Source: Albifimbria verrucaria | Lineage: Eukaryota > Ascomycota > Sordariomycetes > Hypocreales > Stachybotryaceae | Direction of reading: 5' to 3' | Length of the DNA: 64,000 nucleotides | NCBI GenBank assembly: GCA_020081605.1 | Contig: JAHREC010000012.1 | Location: 1-64,000, forward strand | Shown here: in pieces, positions 1-11,190 of the stretch | Layout: each line of letters begins with the position of its first letter | Position numbering within the stretch: position 1 is the stretch's first letter | Translations under genes and position numbers: made by a program | Notes under the pieces: generated by a model | Told to the model about the DNA's origin: nothing | The model's input: the letters and a program-made list of their open reading frames with translations, nothing else | The model's database searches: none

Positions 1-106
1 CTAACCCTAACCCTAACCCTAACCCTAACCCTAACCCTAACCCTAACTCCTAACCCTAACCCTAACCCTAACCTAACCCTAACCCTAACCCTAACCCTAA
101 CCCTAA
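1..106. repeat. Telomere, CCCTAA tandem array
   Basis: The window begins with about seventeen CCCTAA units read toward the chromosome interior, as expected for a left chromosome end with TTAGGG telomeres. Two units are irregular, with an extra CT near 47-50 and a short CCTAA near 72, so the array is not perfectly uniform even at the tip. Confidence 0.98.
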
Positions 107-111
107 TTTCC

Positions 112-175
112 GTTGGGTTAGGGCTAAGGCTACGGGTAGGGTTACGCGTAGGGTTAAGGCCAAGATTAGGCCTGC
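112..175. repeat. Degenerate telomere-like tract in the opposite orientation
   Basis: Directly inside the telomere, GGGTTAGGGC, GGGTAGGGTTA and CGTAGGGTTAAGG blocks are spaced through about 60 bp. They resemble decayed TTAGGG units on the + strand, opposite in sense to the terminal array. This could be an old inverted telomere junction or a subtelomeric spacer. No gene is visible here. Confidence 0.7.
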
Positions 176-680
176 AGTTTCACCCTTTCTACTCTCTTCA
201 CGCTACTTTTCCGCTTTTTGCCGTTTAGTAGCCGCCTTTAACTGTCTGTTGTTTGCTTCTCGCCCTTGTAAGAAGTCGTAGGCTTCGGCCTTCTTAAACG
301 ACCAGCAACAAGGGACCGCCAGAGGGTAACGAGTGGAGACCGAAAAGCAAAGACGCAAACAGTCGGTTACTTGTAAGCGCGTAGTGGAGACCACCCAGGT
401 AGGAAAGATCAGGTAGCCTTAAGGTTCTAGGCTTCAAACAAGTGGAAACCAGTGACTAGCAAAGTAGTAACCAGCAGAGGCCGAGAGTGCTTAGTAAAGA
501 CCCTGAAGCAAAAAGCAGACGGCAGATGGCCAACCACACCTGGCGGACAGTAGCAACTTAGAAAGAGCAAACGGAAAAGAAAGCTAAGCAGGTTGCAGGC
601 GACGACAACAGACAACCGATCTAGAACAGAAAGGACTGGTGGGAAAAGGTTAACAGGCTAAAGCGGGAGGTAAAGAACAA

Positions 681-814
681 AGAGCAGAGAACAGAGCAGA
701 GAACAGAGCAGAGAACAGAGCAGAGAACAGAGCAGAGAACAGAGCAGAGAACAGAGCAGAGAACAGAGCAGAGAACAGAGCAGAGAACAGAGCAGAGAAC
801 AGAGCAGAGAACAG
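681..814. repeat. 12-bp minisatellite, about 11 units
   Basis: The unit AGAGCAGAGAAC repeats about eleven times with almost no variation. Read on the minus strand it gives a meaningless tetrapeptide run (LFSA), so the long minus-strand frame across it is not a gene. The uniform units indicate recent expansion or gene conversion, as is common next to telomeres. Confidence 0.95.
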
Positions 815-1909
815 AAGATAGACAAGAAAGAGTAGAAAACAGCGACTAGATAGCGAGAACAAACAGGCACCAACAAGCAACTGGGAGAAGCGCTTAGACA
901 AGCTAGGGCAGCGTGACACTAGGAGACTCAACCGCAGACAACAGACAACAGACAACAGACAGCAAAAAGTAGCTTGTGAAAAACTTCCTACAACTTCCTA
1001 CAACTCCTCCTTCCTCAGTGATTAGAGAACTTAACCCACCTTCTCTTAAACTCTTCGTCTTTTCAGTCTAACAAGAACCTTAGCTAGTAACCCTGGCCCA
1101 CCTCGGCCTTCAACCCTGTTCTTTGTACCCTTAACCAAACTTCTTCTGCAGACCCTAGGGCCAAAGATCCTCAAGGTCAGGGTTAGGGTTAGGGTCAGGG
1201 TCAGAAATTTACCTACCCTATATGCTTGGTCTGCTCGCTTCTATCAACCTTTTCACTCATAACTAGCACTTACCGATAGCTGTTAGAATACTATTTCACC
1301 CTATGCCTTGTATACCTGCCATTTTAACCAGAGTAACCTTAATAGCTGCTCTTTCCTCACGCTTTAAGGTTGGCGGTTAGCGGTTCGACAACGTAGCGGT
1401 TAGCGCTGGCCATAGGACCATGACTAATCTGCCGATAACCCTGATCCTGCAAATCGGCCACCGGACGTTAAGTTGATCCATCCCACGTTTTCCTGCCTAA
1501 CGCCAGCACAGGTTATCCTGCTGTATCCTCCTACGAACCAACAGCCTGTTGGTTATCACCCCCAAAGCCCCTGTTGAGGCTGTGTAACCTAAGCCGCAGG
1601 ACGTCAATCCATAGATCGCTATAAATTAATGCATCAGCCCCTTTACCAACTTTCTCATCATGCCGCCCGTTGGCTCCCATCCGAATAGCACCTTCGGCCT
1701 AATCAGCTTAAACATAATGCTCAAGAGTTCACTTCACTATAGAAACCATTAAAATTATATTCTTTTATATATCCATCGTCAATTCATAGAATGGCGTCAA
1801 AACATGCCCACTCTACAGAGACAAGTGAGTCTTAGTGCCCTAATTGGTCCCATTCGCCTGGGAAGTAGCTGATCAGTACCCTAGACCTTGACGCTCGAAC
1901 TCAATCTGA
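815..1909. other. Subtelomeric spacer without a recognisable gene
   Basis: I find no supportable coding region. A small interstitial telomere-like tract lies at about 1176-1204 (GTCAGGGTTAGGGTTAGGGT followed by GTCAGGGTCAG-like bases). A short ACAACAGAC repeat is at about 935-962. The rest shows no structure I can name. Confidence 0.6.
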
Positions 1910-2131
1910 CGAGTGTTTGGGGCTTCCCACCCGGGCTCAAGCTATTCGGTGCTGGAGCTCAATTATATTCATGCAGGGGATGAATATCTGGAAGGCCTAT
2001 CCTATCTACCTAAATTATATGGTCGTGGGCTGGGGCGGCCTGAGTCTTTTGAAGCAGGCCGTCTTTTATTAGGTGCCTTAGGGATTTGTATCTTTGTCGC
2101 TGTGCCTATTATATTTCTATGTCAAAGGTAA
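1910..2131 (+). CDS. Possible C-terminal exon of a single-pass membrane protein
   Basis: The open stretch has no ATG at its left end, so it would have to be a last exon. It encodes about 70 residues. The final third (about residues 50-70) is a hydrophobic helix, LLLGALGICIFVAVPIIFLC, followed by a short basic tail. I do not recognise the family and see no convincing upstream exon. It may equally be chance sequence. Confidence 0.2.
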   Translation, partial: RVFGASHPGSSYSVLELNYIHAGDEYLEGLSYLPKLYGRGLGRPESFEAGRLLLGALGICIFVAVPIIFLCQR

Positions 2132-2182
2132 TAGCTATAGTTATCCTCTCTTCGGCTTATGCTATATTGATTATGAAGATAT

Positions 2183-3196
2183 TTATCGAGATGGAACCTG
2201 GTGCCCCCATTCATCGCCGACCATACATTGCTCGTGATATTTCAGGTTGAACCCATAAGTAATCCACCCTATGATTGATTCCTGCTCCTTTGAGGGCCCG
2301 AACGCAGCAATAGCTCCTTGGGCCATAATTAAACGATTATAGTAATCCAGTATATTCCACTGAAACCCTTTGTAGTCGCTGTTCTCGCTAGGGATCTCGA
2401 TAGAACAAGCTACTTCATCGTACAACCACCTTAAGTTCTTATAGCTAAACTCCGGCAGATCGTTAATCTCGCTGTTCATCATCGCCTTGGCATCCAGGCC
2501 GCCACTGTCGAAGTATTGCTGATTATATATCTTCTCAACCCCGTCACGGCTCTGAAGGCGTCTCTCGTTAAGTTTTGTTCGTGGTCCAGGGCCGTAGCCT
2601 AATTTAACACGTCTTTCCATAGTGATTGGATCGATATCCATGATTGCGATATGGAGGTCTTGACTGCCATGTTGAAGTGCAAAGACTGGGTGTTGCTTCT
2701 CTTGTCGCTTCGAGAGTGGGTTAAGCTTTGGTTCGTTCCACATGCCAATATGCCGAACTTCATGGCCAAGTTGCTGCGTTAAAATATCCTCCATTCGACG
2801 ATGGAGTTTAACGGATCGCGGGAATTCATTGGGGTTCCTTACATTGGGCCCAAGGTTCCAATCATGCATCTCCACGAGCTCGCCAAGTAATTCGCCTGCC
2901 GTTACCCTAGCTTTTGTATCAAGGCTTTTGGCAAGGGCGATCGACATCTCGCCATAACCCCTTCTTAGGGCTAGAGCTGCCAGAACCGTGAATACTGCAC
3001 CCTTAATGCATGAGTACCTATTCTGCTCGACATCTTCGGACTTAGCGTATGCCCGACAAGATGTAACGAGTTCCCAAAGTCCAAAGCCCATGCCTGGGGT
3101 TCCGGCCACCACTTCAATGTTGATTGGCCATGCAATTCCAAAATCGAATCGACTTCGTGGCCGATTCTGAACGGAGAGAGTGGTATTTGACTCCAA
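2183..3196 (-). CDS. Unidentified fungal protein, about 337 residues, 5' exon not found
   Basis: A single uninterrupted minus-strand frame of about 1 kb with protein-like composition. No in-frame ATG lies at the 5' end: the frame opens just after a TATATAG that could be a splice acceptor, so a short first exon upstream of 3196 is likely. The N-terminal part has a paired-cysteine segment (SCRAYAKSEDVEQNRYSC) followed by a hydrophobic stretch (KGAVFTVLAALALRRGYG). The rest is polar with several His and Trp residues. I recognise no domain. It is transcribed away from the small secreted gene at 4179, with about 1 kb between them. This is the only long gene in the window that needs no frame correction, so it is probably a real gene of unknown role. 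Confidence 0.55.
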   Translation of the reverse strand: MESNTTLSVQNRPRSRFDFGIAWPINIEVVAGTPGMGFGLWELVTSCRAYAKSEDVEQNRYSCIKGAVFTVLAALALRRGYGEMSIALAKSLDTKARVTAGELLGELVEMHDWNLGPNVRNPNEFPRSVKLHRRMEDILTQQLGHEVRHIGMWNEPKLNPLSKRQEKQHPVFALQHGSQDLHIAIMDIDPITMERRVKLGYGPGPRTKLNERRLQSRDGVEKIYNQQYFDSGGLDAKAMMNSEINDLPEFSYKNLRWLYDEVACSIEIPSENSDYKGFQWNILDYYNRLIMAQGAIAAFGPSKEQESIIGWITYGFNLKYHEQCMVGDEWGHQVPSR

Positions 3197-3199
3197 TAT

Positions 3200-4178
3200 A
3201 TCTATATTACTATATATTAACAGGGTCCCTCACGAATGCCAGTTTAACAAGACATACCAATAGCTGCACCCTTACTCGTACCTATTTTCGCCACATTTCC
3301 CTCTGAGGAAATGGACTTATATGTAGTGCCATTAGACAGGGGTTGAAGAATAGAAGCAAGAGTATAATCTGGCACAAGGGCCCAGCATAAGATAATAATC
3401 GATACTCTCATAATGCAATAGTAAGAAAGGCTGGTTAATATTGCAGGATTTCTAGCGTTCTTATATCGTGGAGTCGAATATTATATTATTATATTATAAT
3501 GGCGGAAATACAGTCCCCTTTTAAGCTATTAATTATCTGTTAGTTTATTGCTAACCTTACTCCATCCAGAACCAAACGCTTATCAGCTTATTCTTTTCCC
3601 CTTTTTAGCATCTTTGTTGGTGGCTTGTGGCTTCTCCGTCTTGAGTTGGCCGCAGACCCCATATACAAGTCATGCGGTGAATGATTCGTATGATGATGGG
3701 GTCTGGAACATATAAATAGTATCCAGAAGCTTGTGGGATATGCGGTTAGAATAAGGTCCGCTGTCAGCGTGTGCGAGAAGCATCGGTTTTATGATACGCA
3801 GCTCCGTGTACGAGATATGATTGCTCCGACATGCCCCCAATTCCTGGGGCTTGTCTGGATCATGAGGCTGAGAAGCGTGGGTTTGTTGGTAAGCATATGT
3901 TACAGGATTCCAAACAGCGCAAGATACGCTCTAACACCCTGTAGTAATCAGGGCGCAGCAAGCCACCGAACAAAAACGGCGATTTACAGTCTGGTGTTTT
4001 CTAACCAACGAACAATTCTCCCATCAGTATTAAGAATTCATAAATAGCAGCCATACTTTATAATATATATTTAAATATGTAAGCTCTACGATTCTGAATA
4101 TTTCTATGAACTTTAAATCTTAATCTTTTCTTTAGGCTACCTATATTCATCTCTTGTGAATAGTTGAAAATCACAAAC
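3200..4178. other. Intergenic, AT-rich near its end
   Basis: Nothing coding is supported. Runs such as TATATTATTATATTATAATGG near 3480 and the AT-rich stretch at 4050-4130 are the most likely promoter-side sequence for the gene at 4179. A frame of about 100 residues at 3733-4047 has no start context or homology I recognise. Confidence 0.5.
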
Positions 4179-4658
4179 ATGCATCTATCTTTAAAATATA
4201 TACTTTCTCTTGCCTTTATCCCGTTGAGTCTCCTAGGCGCTATTGCCACACCGATAACTCAAACTGGCGAAGTCCATGGTCATCTTAACCAGCGCACCCC
4301 AGTCTGGAATTGGCCTCGTTGCACTTTTGCAGAGGAAGGGCAATGTACTCTCTATATGGCAACGGGGAAACCATATCCAACCTTCACACAATATCGCACG
4401 TTTGCACTTTTCGATCATAAATGCAAACTCACATCCCTTTATTATACAGACATAAAGGAGAAGATTGTCAATCTCAAAGGCCATCTACCAGGTGGCATAA
4501 GAATCGCAGTCGACGATCAAATGCAACCGGAAGGTGCTATATCTTATCGTTTAGTAGATACTCCTCTTGGTAGTGGCTTGGAGTGCCATGATTGGGGGAG
4601 TATGTGGATGGCATCGGCTGCAGGAGACATTTCCCTGTTAAGCAACATTTTCTATTAG
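4179..4658 (+). CDS. Small secreted cysteine-containing protein (effector-like)
   Basis: The ATG at 4179 gives a 159-residue protein. The first 24 or so residues are a classical signal peptide (MHLSLKYILSLAFIPLSLLG then AIA-TP), so it should be secreted. The mature part contains four cysteines, in RCTF, QCTLY, HKCKL and LECHD contexts, enough for two disulphides. It is rich in aromatic and beta-prone segments and has no transmembrane segment. No intron is needed. Small size, secretion, paired cysteines and position 4 kb from the telomere are the usual features of a fungal effector candidate. I cannot assign it to a named family, and no host or target can be inferred. Confidence 0.7.
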   Translation: MHLSLKYILSLAFIPLSLLGAIATPITQTGEVHGHLNQRTPVWNWPRCTFAEEGQCTLYMATGKPYPTFTQYRTFALFDHKCKLTSLYYTDIKEKIVNLKGHLPGGIRIAVDDQMQPEGAISYRLVDTPLGSGLECHDWGSMWMASAAGDISLLSNIFY

Positions 4659-4910
4659 CTACGATAGCCTGATATACATTGGTTGTGTTTAGTGAAAAAG
4701 AAAGCAGCATTAAGTCGGCCCTAGAGTATATAAACCCAACCTAACCTTAACCCCCAGCCGCTTAAGTGTTTGCTACCTCCCAAGAATGGAAAGTGCTGAA
4801 GAAACTTAACATTAATACAATAAAAAGCGAGCTTAGCTCTTGTCAATTAAACGGCAGGATTACCTAAGCCCCATGCCCCACTGTATATAATCTAGTGGGT
4901 GACAGTACTA

Positions 4911-5878
4911 TTATATTATTTTTTTCTGGTAAAGCCGATCCATACGGATTCCATGTATAGCCTTGTCTAACTCCTGGGCTGCTGTTGCCGTAGATATTTT
5001 AATGCTTTCTTCGATATCCGCCTTTATAACCGCTTCCTCCTTTTCTAACTTGATCTTCTGCGCTGCGATACCCTTGAGGTCTTCAAGTCCCTGCAGGAAG
5101 CAAATTTCCACCTCATCATGCAACCTCACCAGGCATCGTTCCCCACTTTGATACAGCGATACTAGAGAAGGAACATAACCATTTTGTCCGAGTAGGGTTA
5201 GAAGTCGATGGCTCTGTTTTAACAGACGCCTCATTTCACCCGCGTCGACTTCCTCACGCTCCGCTGATATTTTTTGTATGGTGTTCATTGCCTGTATTAG
5301 ATCCTCGAAGTCTTCGTCGCTTATCCATCTGGGGAAACGGTATCGATGCTCTTTCCATAGAACCGCCCACGATTCAAGATTAGCCGACGCTGCGCAATCC
5401 CATCCGCGCTCCTTTAGCGTATCTGCCAACACTGCTTTGGCGTATAAAAAGCATGCTTCTTCCATCATACATCGCACAGTTCCGAAAAACTCATACTGTA
5501 AGCGGAATGGTAGGAAGGCTCGACCTAGGAAATTTCTTTCATGGCCCACTGGCACTGGCTTTGGTTAGGTCTTCAAACGACGAGCTCTCATATACAGACC
5601 CATACCTTCACCCCGTGCCATCGACGCAGCCATACTCGCTATACGGTCTTCGTTCTGATCGATGCCGTTCGCAGTTCTATCGTCGCTTGCTCCGTGACCC
5701 TTCATCGTGTCCTTTGGGGAGGCTGAGCCCCCTCCTCGCGAGGCGAAACGGGCTCTTCTCGCTCGTGCGTTTCTTCGTAGGACGTATTAGATGCGATTTC
5801 CATGTTTGCTCCCTGTTCTGCGAATGTCCTTGCCGCTTCTGCCGCCTTCTGAGCTGCCGTCCTCTTCTTCTTCGCCAT
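4911..5878 (-). CDS. Unidentified helical protein, two exons
   Basis: The ATG at 5876-5878 starts a lysine- and alanine-rich N-terminus (MAKKKRTAAQKAAEAARTF). A one-base deficit in the C run at 5728-5732 separates this from the downstream frame. Adding one base keeps the frame open to a 51-nt intron at 5555-5605 (GTATGG donor, CTAACC branch, CAG acceptor). The second exon (5554-4911) adds about 214 residues: an aromatic segment, then long helices with heptad-like charge (KIKLEKEEAVIKADIEESI), probably a coiled coil. No signal peptide or membrane segment is seen and I recognise no family. The total would be about 300 residues. Intron and frame correction are my inference. Confidence 0.5.
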
Positions 5879-6111
5879 TGCTGTAATGGTTCGCTATCCG
5901 GTTCTTGGTGGCGAGGATGATGTTCGCTACTTTCTCGAGGGAGAGGAAAAGAAGGGAGAGAAGGAAGAAGTCGATGCATATGAGACATGCGAAATCGCGG
6001 TCCGGAATATATATAAACCACCGGACCACAAACATACAGTGCCCTTGAAGTCAGACTCTACGACAGACCGTCGTGCAAGCTTCGAATACGCTTCCTCAAT
6101 GCAGCAGACAA

Positions 6112-6608
6112 CTAAGATGCCTCTTCTAACGCGCTATTTGTCAACGCGTCTGCTTGCTCATTGTGCTCTCGCGCTACATGCCAAAACAAAACCTCCACAC
6201 CGACTTTACGAAGCGTATCAATCCACTTATCTAATTCCTTGAAAAGGTCCGAGTTACGAACTATTTTCTGCTTTGCTGTCCAATAAACCCCGTCTTTTCA
6301 TACCCACCGGTTCGGAACCCAGTCCGTGATCCTGTCTACCACATATGCTGAATCTGCTTTGATCACTACTAGATCCAGCCTCTTACCCCCAAACCGTTCT
6401 TTTTGTATATCGCATGGGCCACTTGAAGCGCAATAATGGCAGCCTGAAGTTCTGCCACCTGATTCGTCGTGCGAACACTCTCGATAATGACGCTTTTATT
6501 GTATTCGGAGTATTCCCCGACAAACACACCTGCAGCCATTCTGGCTGTTGGTGTTCCATTGTACCGGCACACACCATCGACGGCAATGACTATGCAATCT
6601 AGATGCAT
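6112..6608 (-). pseudogene. RNase H-fold protein, decayed copy
   Basis: The minus strand encodes an RNase H domain: an Asp in VDGVCRYNG, the Glu in NQVAELQAAIIAL, a third acidic residue in KADSAYVVD and the last Asp in NEQADALTNSAL, in the family order. One break at the C run 6386-6390 is repaired by one base. A second lesion, TGA at 6298-6300, sits where a Trp codon is plausible and fits a G-to-A change. A longer, undamaged relative is present at 32380-32964. Such RNase H genes are common in accessory regions of fungi and may hydrolyse RNA in RNA:DNA hybrids. This copy is probably inactive. Confidence 0.6.
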
Positions 6609-7527
6609 TTCCCATCTGTGTAAGGGGTTTCACATCACAATTTCAAACGCTGCTTATACCATGCATTTATATATTGAGCTTCAGTGACTAGACCTCAACA
6701 CCACTTTAACCTTTGTCCCATCGTTTGGTTTTCCAGAGGCTGCATAAAGGAGGGAGGGATATGCGGCGTGGTATGGTTTGACCATTCATAAAGCAGTAAC
6801 CCAATCGTTCGCCAAGGCGTCAGAAACCCTCGTTTAATCCCGGTTTGGACGATTGAAGCTGCTGCGTGAGGGTGGGGGTTTGCAGGGGTTCGTGGCCACC
6901 AAGCCAATGAGTGGTGGCCTATGGGCTGTGAACCAACCTTATTTAAAAGCATTGGTGGGAAGCAAACCCGGGAATTCGGACTGGCGAGGGTCACTACGTG
7001 AGTTCCTTTTATTCTAGCTGGCACAGTCGGACCTTTGTGTGATGTCGGCGTCCTATTGCAGGGCCAACCGCATACACAATCGTTCTTGGTATGGAACCCC
7101 GTGGGCACCCTATTGGTTGCGACCGCATCGTCCGGGTACTCACCCAGGCACATTTACAGGGTAGCGGGGAGCCAACTGCATAAGAGAACGAAACGATGAG
7201 ATAACGACCCAACAGTAAATTGTCAAATATTCCTAGGACCTCCCGGCTCTTGCATGGGCTCGGTTAGGATTCCTGGATATGGATACCAACAGCATATAGG
7301 ATCATCGTAGGCGAGGGCTTTCGGGCTAGTCGAGACAGCCACCTCCCGCTCTTTCCGCTCTTCCAGGCCGGGGTTCAATGGGATAAAGGCACAGTACACT
7401 GTTCCGCGTAAAACTATAAAGAGGTGGCCGATTTCCCTCCTTCCAATCTCCAGCCCGACTCATCTCCTTAGCCCTCACCTGACCATCCGACCATCCAATC
7501 ATCCAATCGTCCGCACCCTTTGCCAAC
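6609..7527. other. Intergenic, no supported gene
   Basis: Short frames occur on both strands but none has a start context, domain or splice structure. The C/T-rich stretch just before 7528 (CCTTTGCCAACATGC) is the probable leader of the next gene. Confidence 0.5.
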
Positions 7528-8055
7528 ATGCTCTTCCTTCCCCTTATCCTTGGCCTTGCCGCCAGTGTCAACGCAATCGACCTCTACCTCGGCTGGAGGG
7601 GCGGCAGCAACTACGTTGCTTGCCGTAACATAAACCCCAACGTCTGCTGCTCCACTGCTGCAGGAGGGAGCCCTTCAACAGCCTTGACTTCAGAGAGATC
7701 CCCAGGAACTGGAACATCCAGTGCCGTGGCCACAGAGGCCCCAGTGTGGCTCGCTGGCCGAGGTCAAGCAGAGCAACGGCGCTACCGCAGTTAGCCTGTT
7801 CAACTCTGACTTTGGTGGCTCTGGCTATGGCTTCGTCTCTAAGCGCTCCACGGACGATGCTGTTGTTGAGACCGTAAGGCCATCTCTCTTGGTCTTTGGA
7901 GACGGGGCTCAATATGATCTTTCCGAATTGACTGAATCTTCCTATGATGAAATGGTATGTGCCTCTTACGTCCCATAGGCTTGAACCATAAGTGCTTTTG
8001 CTAATGACCATGGTAGTTAGTACCAGCTTTTCCGCTACCATCCTCCGAGTCATAA
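7528..8055 (+). CDS. Secreted cysteine-rich protein, frame-broken
   Basis: The ATG at 7528 has a good fungal context (CCAACATGC) and encodes a signal peptide (MLFLPLILGLAASVNA). The mature part starts IDLYL and contains YVACRNINPNVCC, then further cysteines (IQCRG, QCGSL) and a glycine-rich segment (SDFGGSGYGF). Two breaks, at C runs 7671-7673 and 7739-7742, are each repaired by adding one C, after which one frame runs to an intron at 7955-8016 (GTATGT, GCTAATG branch, TAG) and a short last exon ending at 8055. The corrected length is about 155 residues. It resembles small secreted proteins of plant- or insect-associated fungi. The role is unknown. Confidence 0.6.
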
Positions 8056-8452
8056 CATGGCATCCTCCCTCGCTTAACCCCTCGCTTGACCCCCTCGCGC
8101 TTCCAAAGAGTCTACCTGCTAATGTTCGTATTCTTCGTCTACAGTCTCCGAATCGCAGCTTCGAACGGTTCCTCCGACGATGTTCCCGCCAAATTCGACA
8201 CATCCAGGATCGAGTAAAGGTTCGATATGGTGGCTTGAGCGCTTGGAATATATGCCAGCCTGGTCCGACGTTCCTCTTGCGATCACCTTGACTGCGGAGG
8301 GTAACAGGTTGCCTTGCATACTTAGTTAAACATTATAGAACTCTGCTACCTCATTCCCTACAAGTCCCATATCCCTTCCAGTGTGTGACTAAATACAGTA
8401 ATCTGTGAAGTTGAAAATCCATAGCCCAATTTTTAAGAACAGCAGCTTTCGT

Positions 8453-10194
8453 TCAGCTCGGCACCCACACAAGCTCAATAATACCATCAAGTGCCTTCAT
8501 GGGCCTTTTCTTCTCTACCATCCATCGCTCATCATCCTTCTTTCGAACATATACCTGTAACACGGACCCGTCCTCCATGACTTGCGAGTCACGAAGCTCC
8601 CAAGCAATCTTCTTACCCGTTTTGAGGAGCGAGGGGCGCTGAGGGCCATACGTGTAGTCGAAGTTCCACACATGCTCCTCGAACAGCGGGCGAAATGTAC
8701 GCTCCACCTGACTCAGGTCGAAGTCGATCCCATCGGGGTAGTGCGCAATGCTATAACCGTTGGAGATGATGAAGTTGTCCGCAGTAACGAAGCGCTGAAA
8801 CGGGCAGTCCTCGCCGCACGTATAGGATATCTTGGTGGTATTTAGCGGGTTGGCCGAGTGCCACTTGTCGCCTCTCTTGAAATGATGAATGCTGTACGGC
8901 TTAAATCCGCCTTCGTAGAAACCCGATGCGTCTCCTACAAGATCGAGCTGCCAGAGGTCCTTCAGGTGCGTGAGACGTATGTCGGTGTTCTCGTATATGC
9001 ACTTACGAAGGAGAATGTCTCCCTGAGGACCCCAGCCGGTGTTGGACTGCTTGATCTTGGCCCTCGTCCGGCAAGCGTCAATGCGACTGGAAACGATACC
9101 CGCCAAAGGACGGCTGAGGAAGACTCCACCGCCTCCAAAAGCTTGGGAGCCGTGCACCTTCACGGCCGTAACGTCCTCGGATAAGGTGCCGATATATAAC
9201 AGCCTTGTATGATCATACTGCTTGAACCGCTCGACGAGGCCATTCATCGCCGTGAAGAAGGTGTCGTCATCGCACAAGACCAGCCACTTCCTGTTCGGGG
9301 AGTCTTTGTGGGAGTAAAGCATAGGCACCAGGTTGAGGTACCGGACAGCCATCTCCTTCTCTATCCGGCTATCCCACCCGCTCACTTCGGAATCGATACC
9401 GGCATCGGCAAGTCGTTGCGCGACCTCCGTAAGCTCCGCATCCGTGACGTCAAGGAGGCGAAGGAGGAGCTTGCCTCCGTTAGACCTGCCTTTGCTGTCG
9501 GTTAGCCAGTAGGCCCACTCTTGGATCATCGAAGGGTCGCTGAGGCGCTTGTATGTGGTGGAAATGGCGAATATGAAGTCGGAGAGATCAGCATCGGCCG
9601 GGAAAGGCGACTCCGGGACGGAAACCTCAAGGGTTCGCTGCATTTCTCTTCCTGGTCGTGGCCACTCAGCAGATCCACCACCCGGAAGCCTTCGGCGTCA
9701 TTACCTGATGACAGGAGGTTCTGCGGTAGCGAAGTATAAGATTGACGCTCGATGGGCTTGCGCGTGAAGCTGATGTAGCGTCTCAAATACTCGACTTGAT
9801 CGTCCAGCTTGTATCTGTCACTTATCTCACGAAGCCTGTCCGTATCAACATTGCAATTCATAACGTGGCTCGATGACGGCCGTGCGCCATGTGCGCTGGT
9901 GTTGATGGGTTTGGCTTGATCACCGCCCGAAAGTTTCGGCTTGACAGCGGATACATCTTTTAAATCAGATGTTTTTAGAAGCAAGTCTGTGGTATACGGT
10001 CTCGTTGATGGTAAGTTCCAATATGCTATCAAAAGAACGGCAATAAGCACAACAAGCTTGAGAGCTCTTGAGAAGGAGCTCCGTATGCCCCAGGTTGACT
10101 GGATTAATGCCTTCGCTAGGGTGCAGGCTCTCGTGGCTTTCGCCGACCAATACACACTATGCGGGGCCTCTAGGCGGCCGATCCACCCTACCAT
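8453..10194 (-). CDS. Type II membrane glycosyltransferase, fringe-like (GT31-type)
   Basis: The ATG at 10194 begins a short cytoplasmic tail, then one membrane helix (KLVVLIAVLLIAYWNL, about residues 46-61), a low-complexity stem, and a catalytic domain. The domain shows the fringe/GT31 pattern of KWLVLCDDDTFF (DxD metal and nucleotide-sugar site), followed by GGGGVFLS and a WGPQGDILLRKC segment. Total about 580 residues, the usual size for fungal members. The frame breaks once at the AAA run 9643-9645, just inside the lumenal part, and one added base joins both halves without loss. Family knowledge predicts a Golgi enzyme transferring a sugar to a glycan. Donor and acceptor cannot be read from sequence. 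Confidence 0.75.
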
Positions 10195-11190
10195 AGCTAG
10201 GTAGGACAGTAAGCAAATGCGGTTGGGTAAAGAAGGGTGTCGGTATTCAGGGCATACAAGTAATAGAGTTGCCTACCAAAGTAGGTTAAGGGGCTTAAGG
10301 TGTCAATTGAAACGGCGAGGCCGAGGCATTAATGGCTGTTGGTTATGTAAATTTGTGGCAGAACCAACAGCCAAGCAATTTAATATCCTGGCTGGTGGTG
10401 GATCCTCGCTTCAGCCTGAGCCACTCAGCACGTGGTGGTGCTGTGGGAAGGAAATGCAATGGCTAGATCCCCCTGTCCAACATTTAGATGGATGTGAAGT
10501 ATACTGACAAATATTATGTATATAACTTAGGGAAAAGGATGTCTGTAGCACGCGGCGGAGAATGACCAATGCTGATTGGTCAATTTTATCATGGCTATCC
10601 ATCACCGACAAATCGCCCGAATTTTAATTCTTTCCTAGCTCACTATCCGGTGACATGTTCCTCGTCCTGTCTTACTTGGTGAATCATGCTATTAAGTAAC
10701 CTTGTTATTTTTACTATCGATTTCGTACTGAAAACCACCTTCGAAGGGATATGAGCGACGGATCGTCTAGACCCCGCTTTAGGGGCCCTCCGCCCCAAGT
10801 AGGCCGCCCATAAACAAGCCATCAAATGACTTGGATAGGCCTGGAAGCACGAGATATAACCCCATTGTCCTTGACGAGCATAACGATACTGATAATTGTG
10901 TGGAGGGTGAAGATGATACTGGAGGGAAACACACGGCCGTGGCAGGCAACAAGGTCAAACAAGGGTAATGCTGGGAGTTACCTCTGGATACTCAACCAAT
11001 AAGCAATCCGTCTCTCATACCGTGTCTCTGGTTGTTAGGAAGATAATGGTTTTGACACACCAAGGATAATAGCAAAAACCAAGATGAGGGTGGAGGAAAT
11101 GACAGTTAAAGGGATATCGACAATGCTCGTGCAATAAGCAACGGAGGGTTTTGCAATGTATCCAAGAACGCTCTGGATTATATTGTGCAA
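10195..11190. other. Intergenic, no supported gene
   Basis: Only short frames are present. A GT/TG-rich patch (GGTGGTGGATCC, CACGTGGTGGTGCTGTGG) lies at about 10391-10446. I see no RNA gene or mobile element. Confidence 0.5.

Noticed and set aside
681..814. CRISPR-like regular repeat
   Set aside because: Units are contiguous with no spacers, and the genome is a spliced eukaryote.
650..955. A minus-strand frame encoding an (LFSA)n repeat protein
   Set aside because: It is only the translation of the 12-bp minisatellite. All phases of a 12-bp repeat without stops are open.
5677..6021. An alternative minus-strand frame overlapping the start of the gene 4911-5878
   Set aside because: It is the shifted phase produced by the C-run break. 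The MAKKK start plus intron gives a more coherent gene.
8582..9505. Plus-strand frames of about 100 residues within the glycosyltransferase gene
   Set aside because: They are antisense shadows of a conserved catalytic domain and have no motifs.
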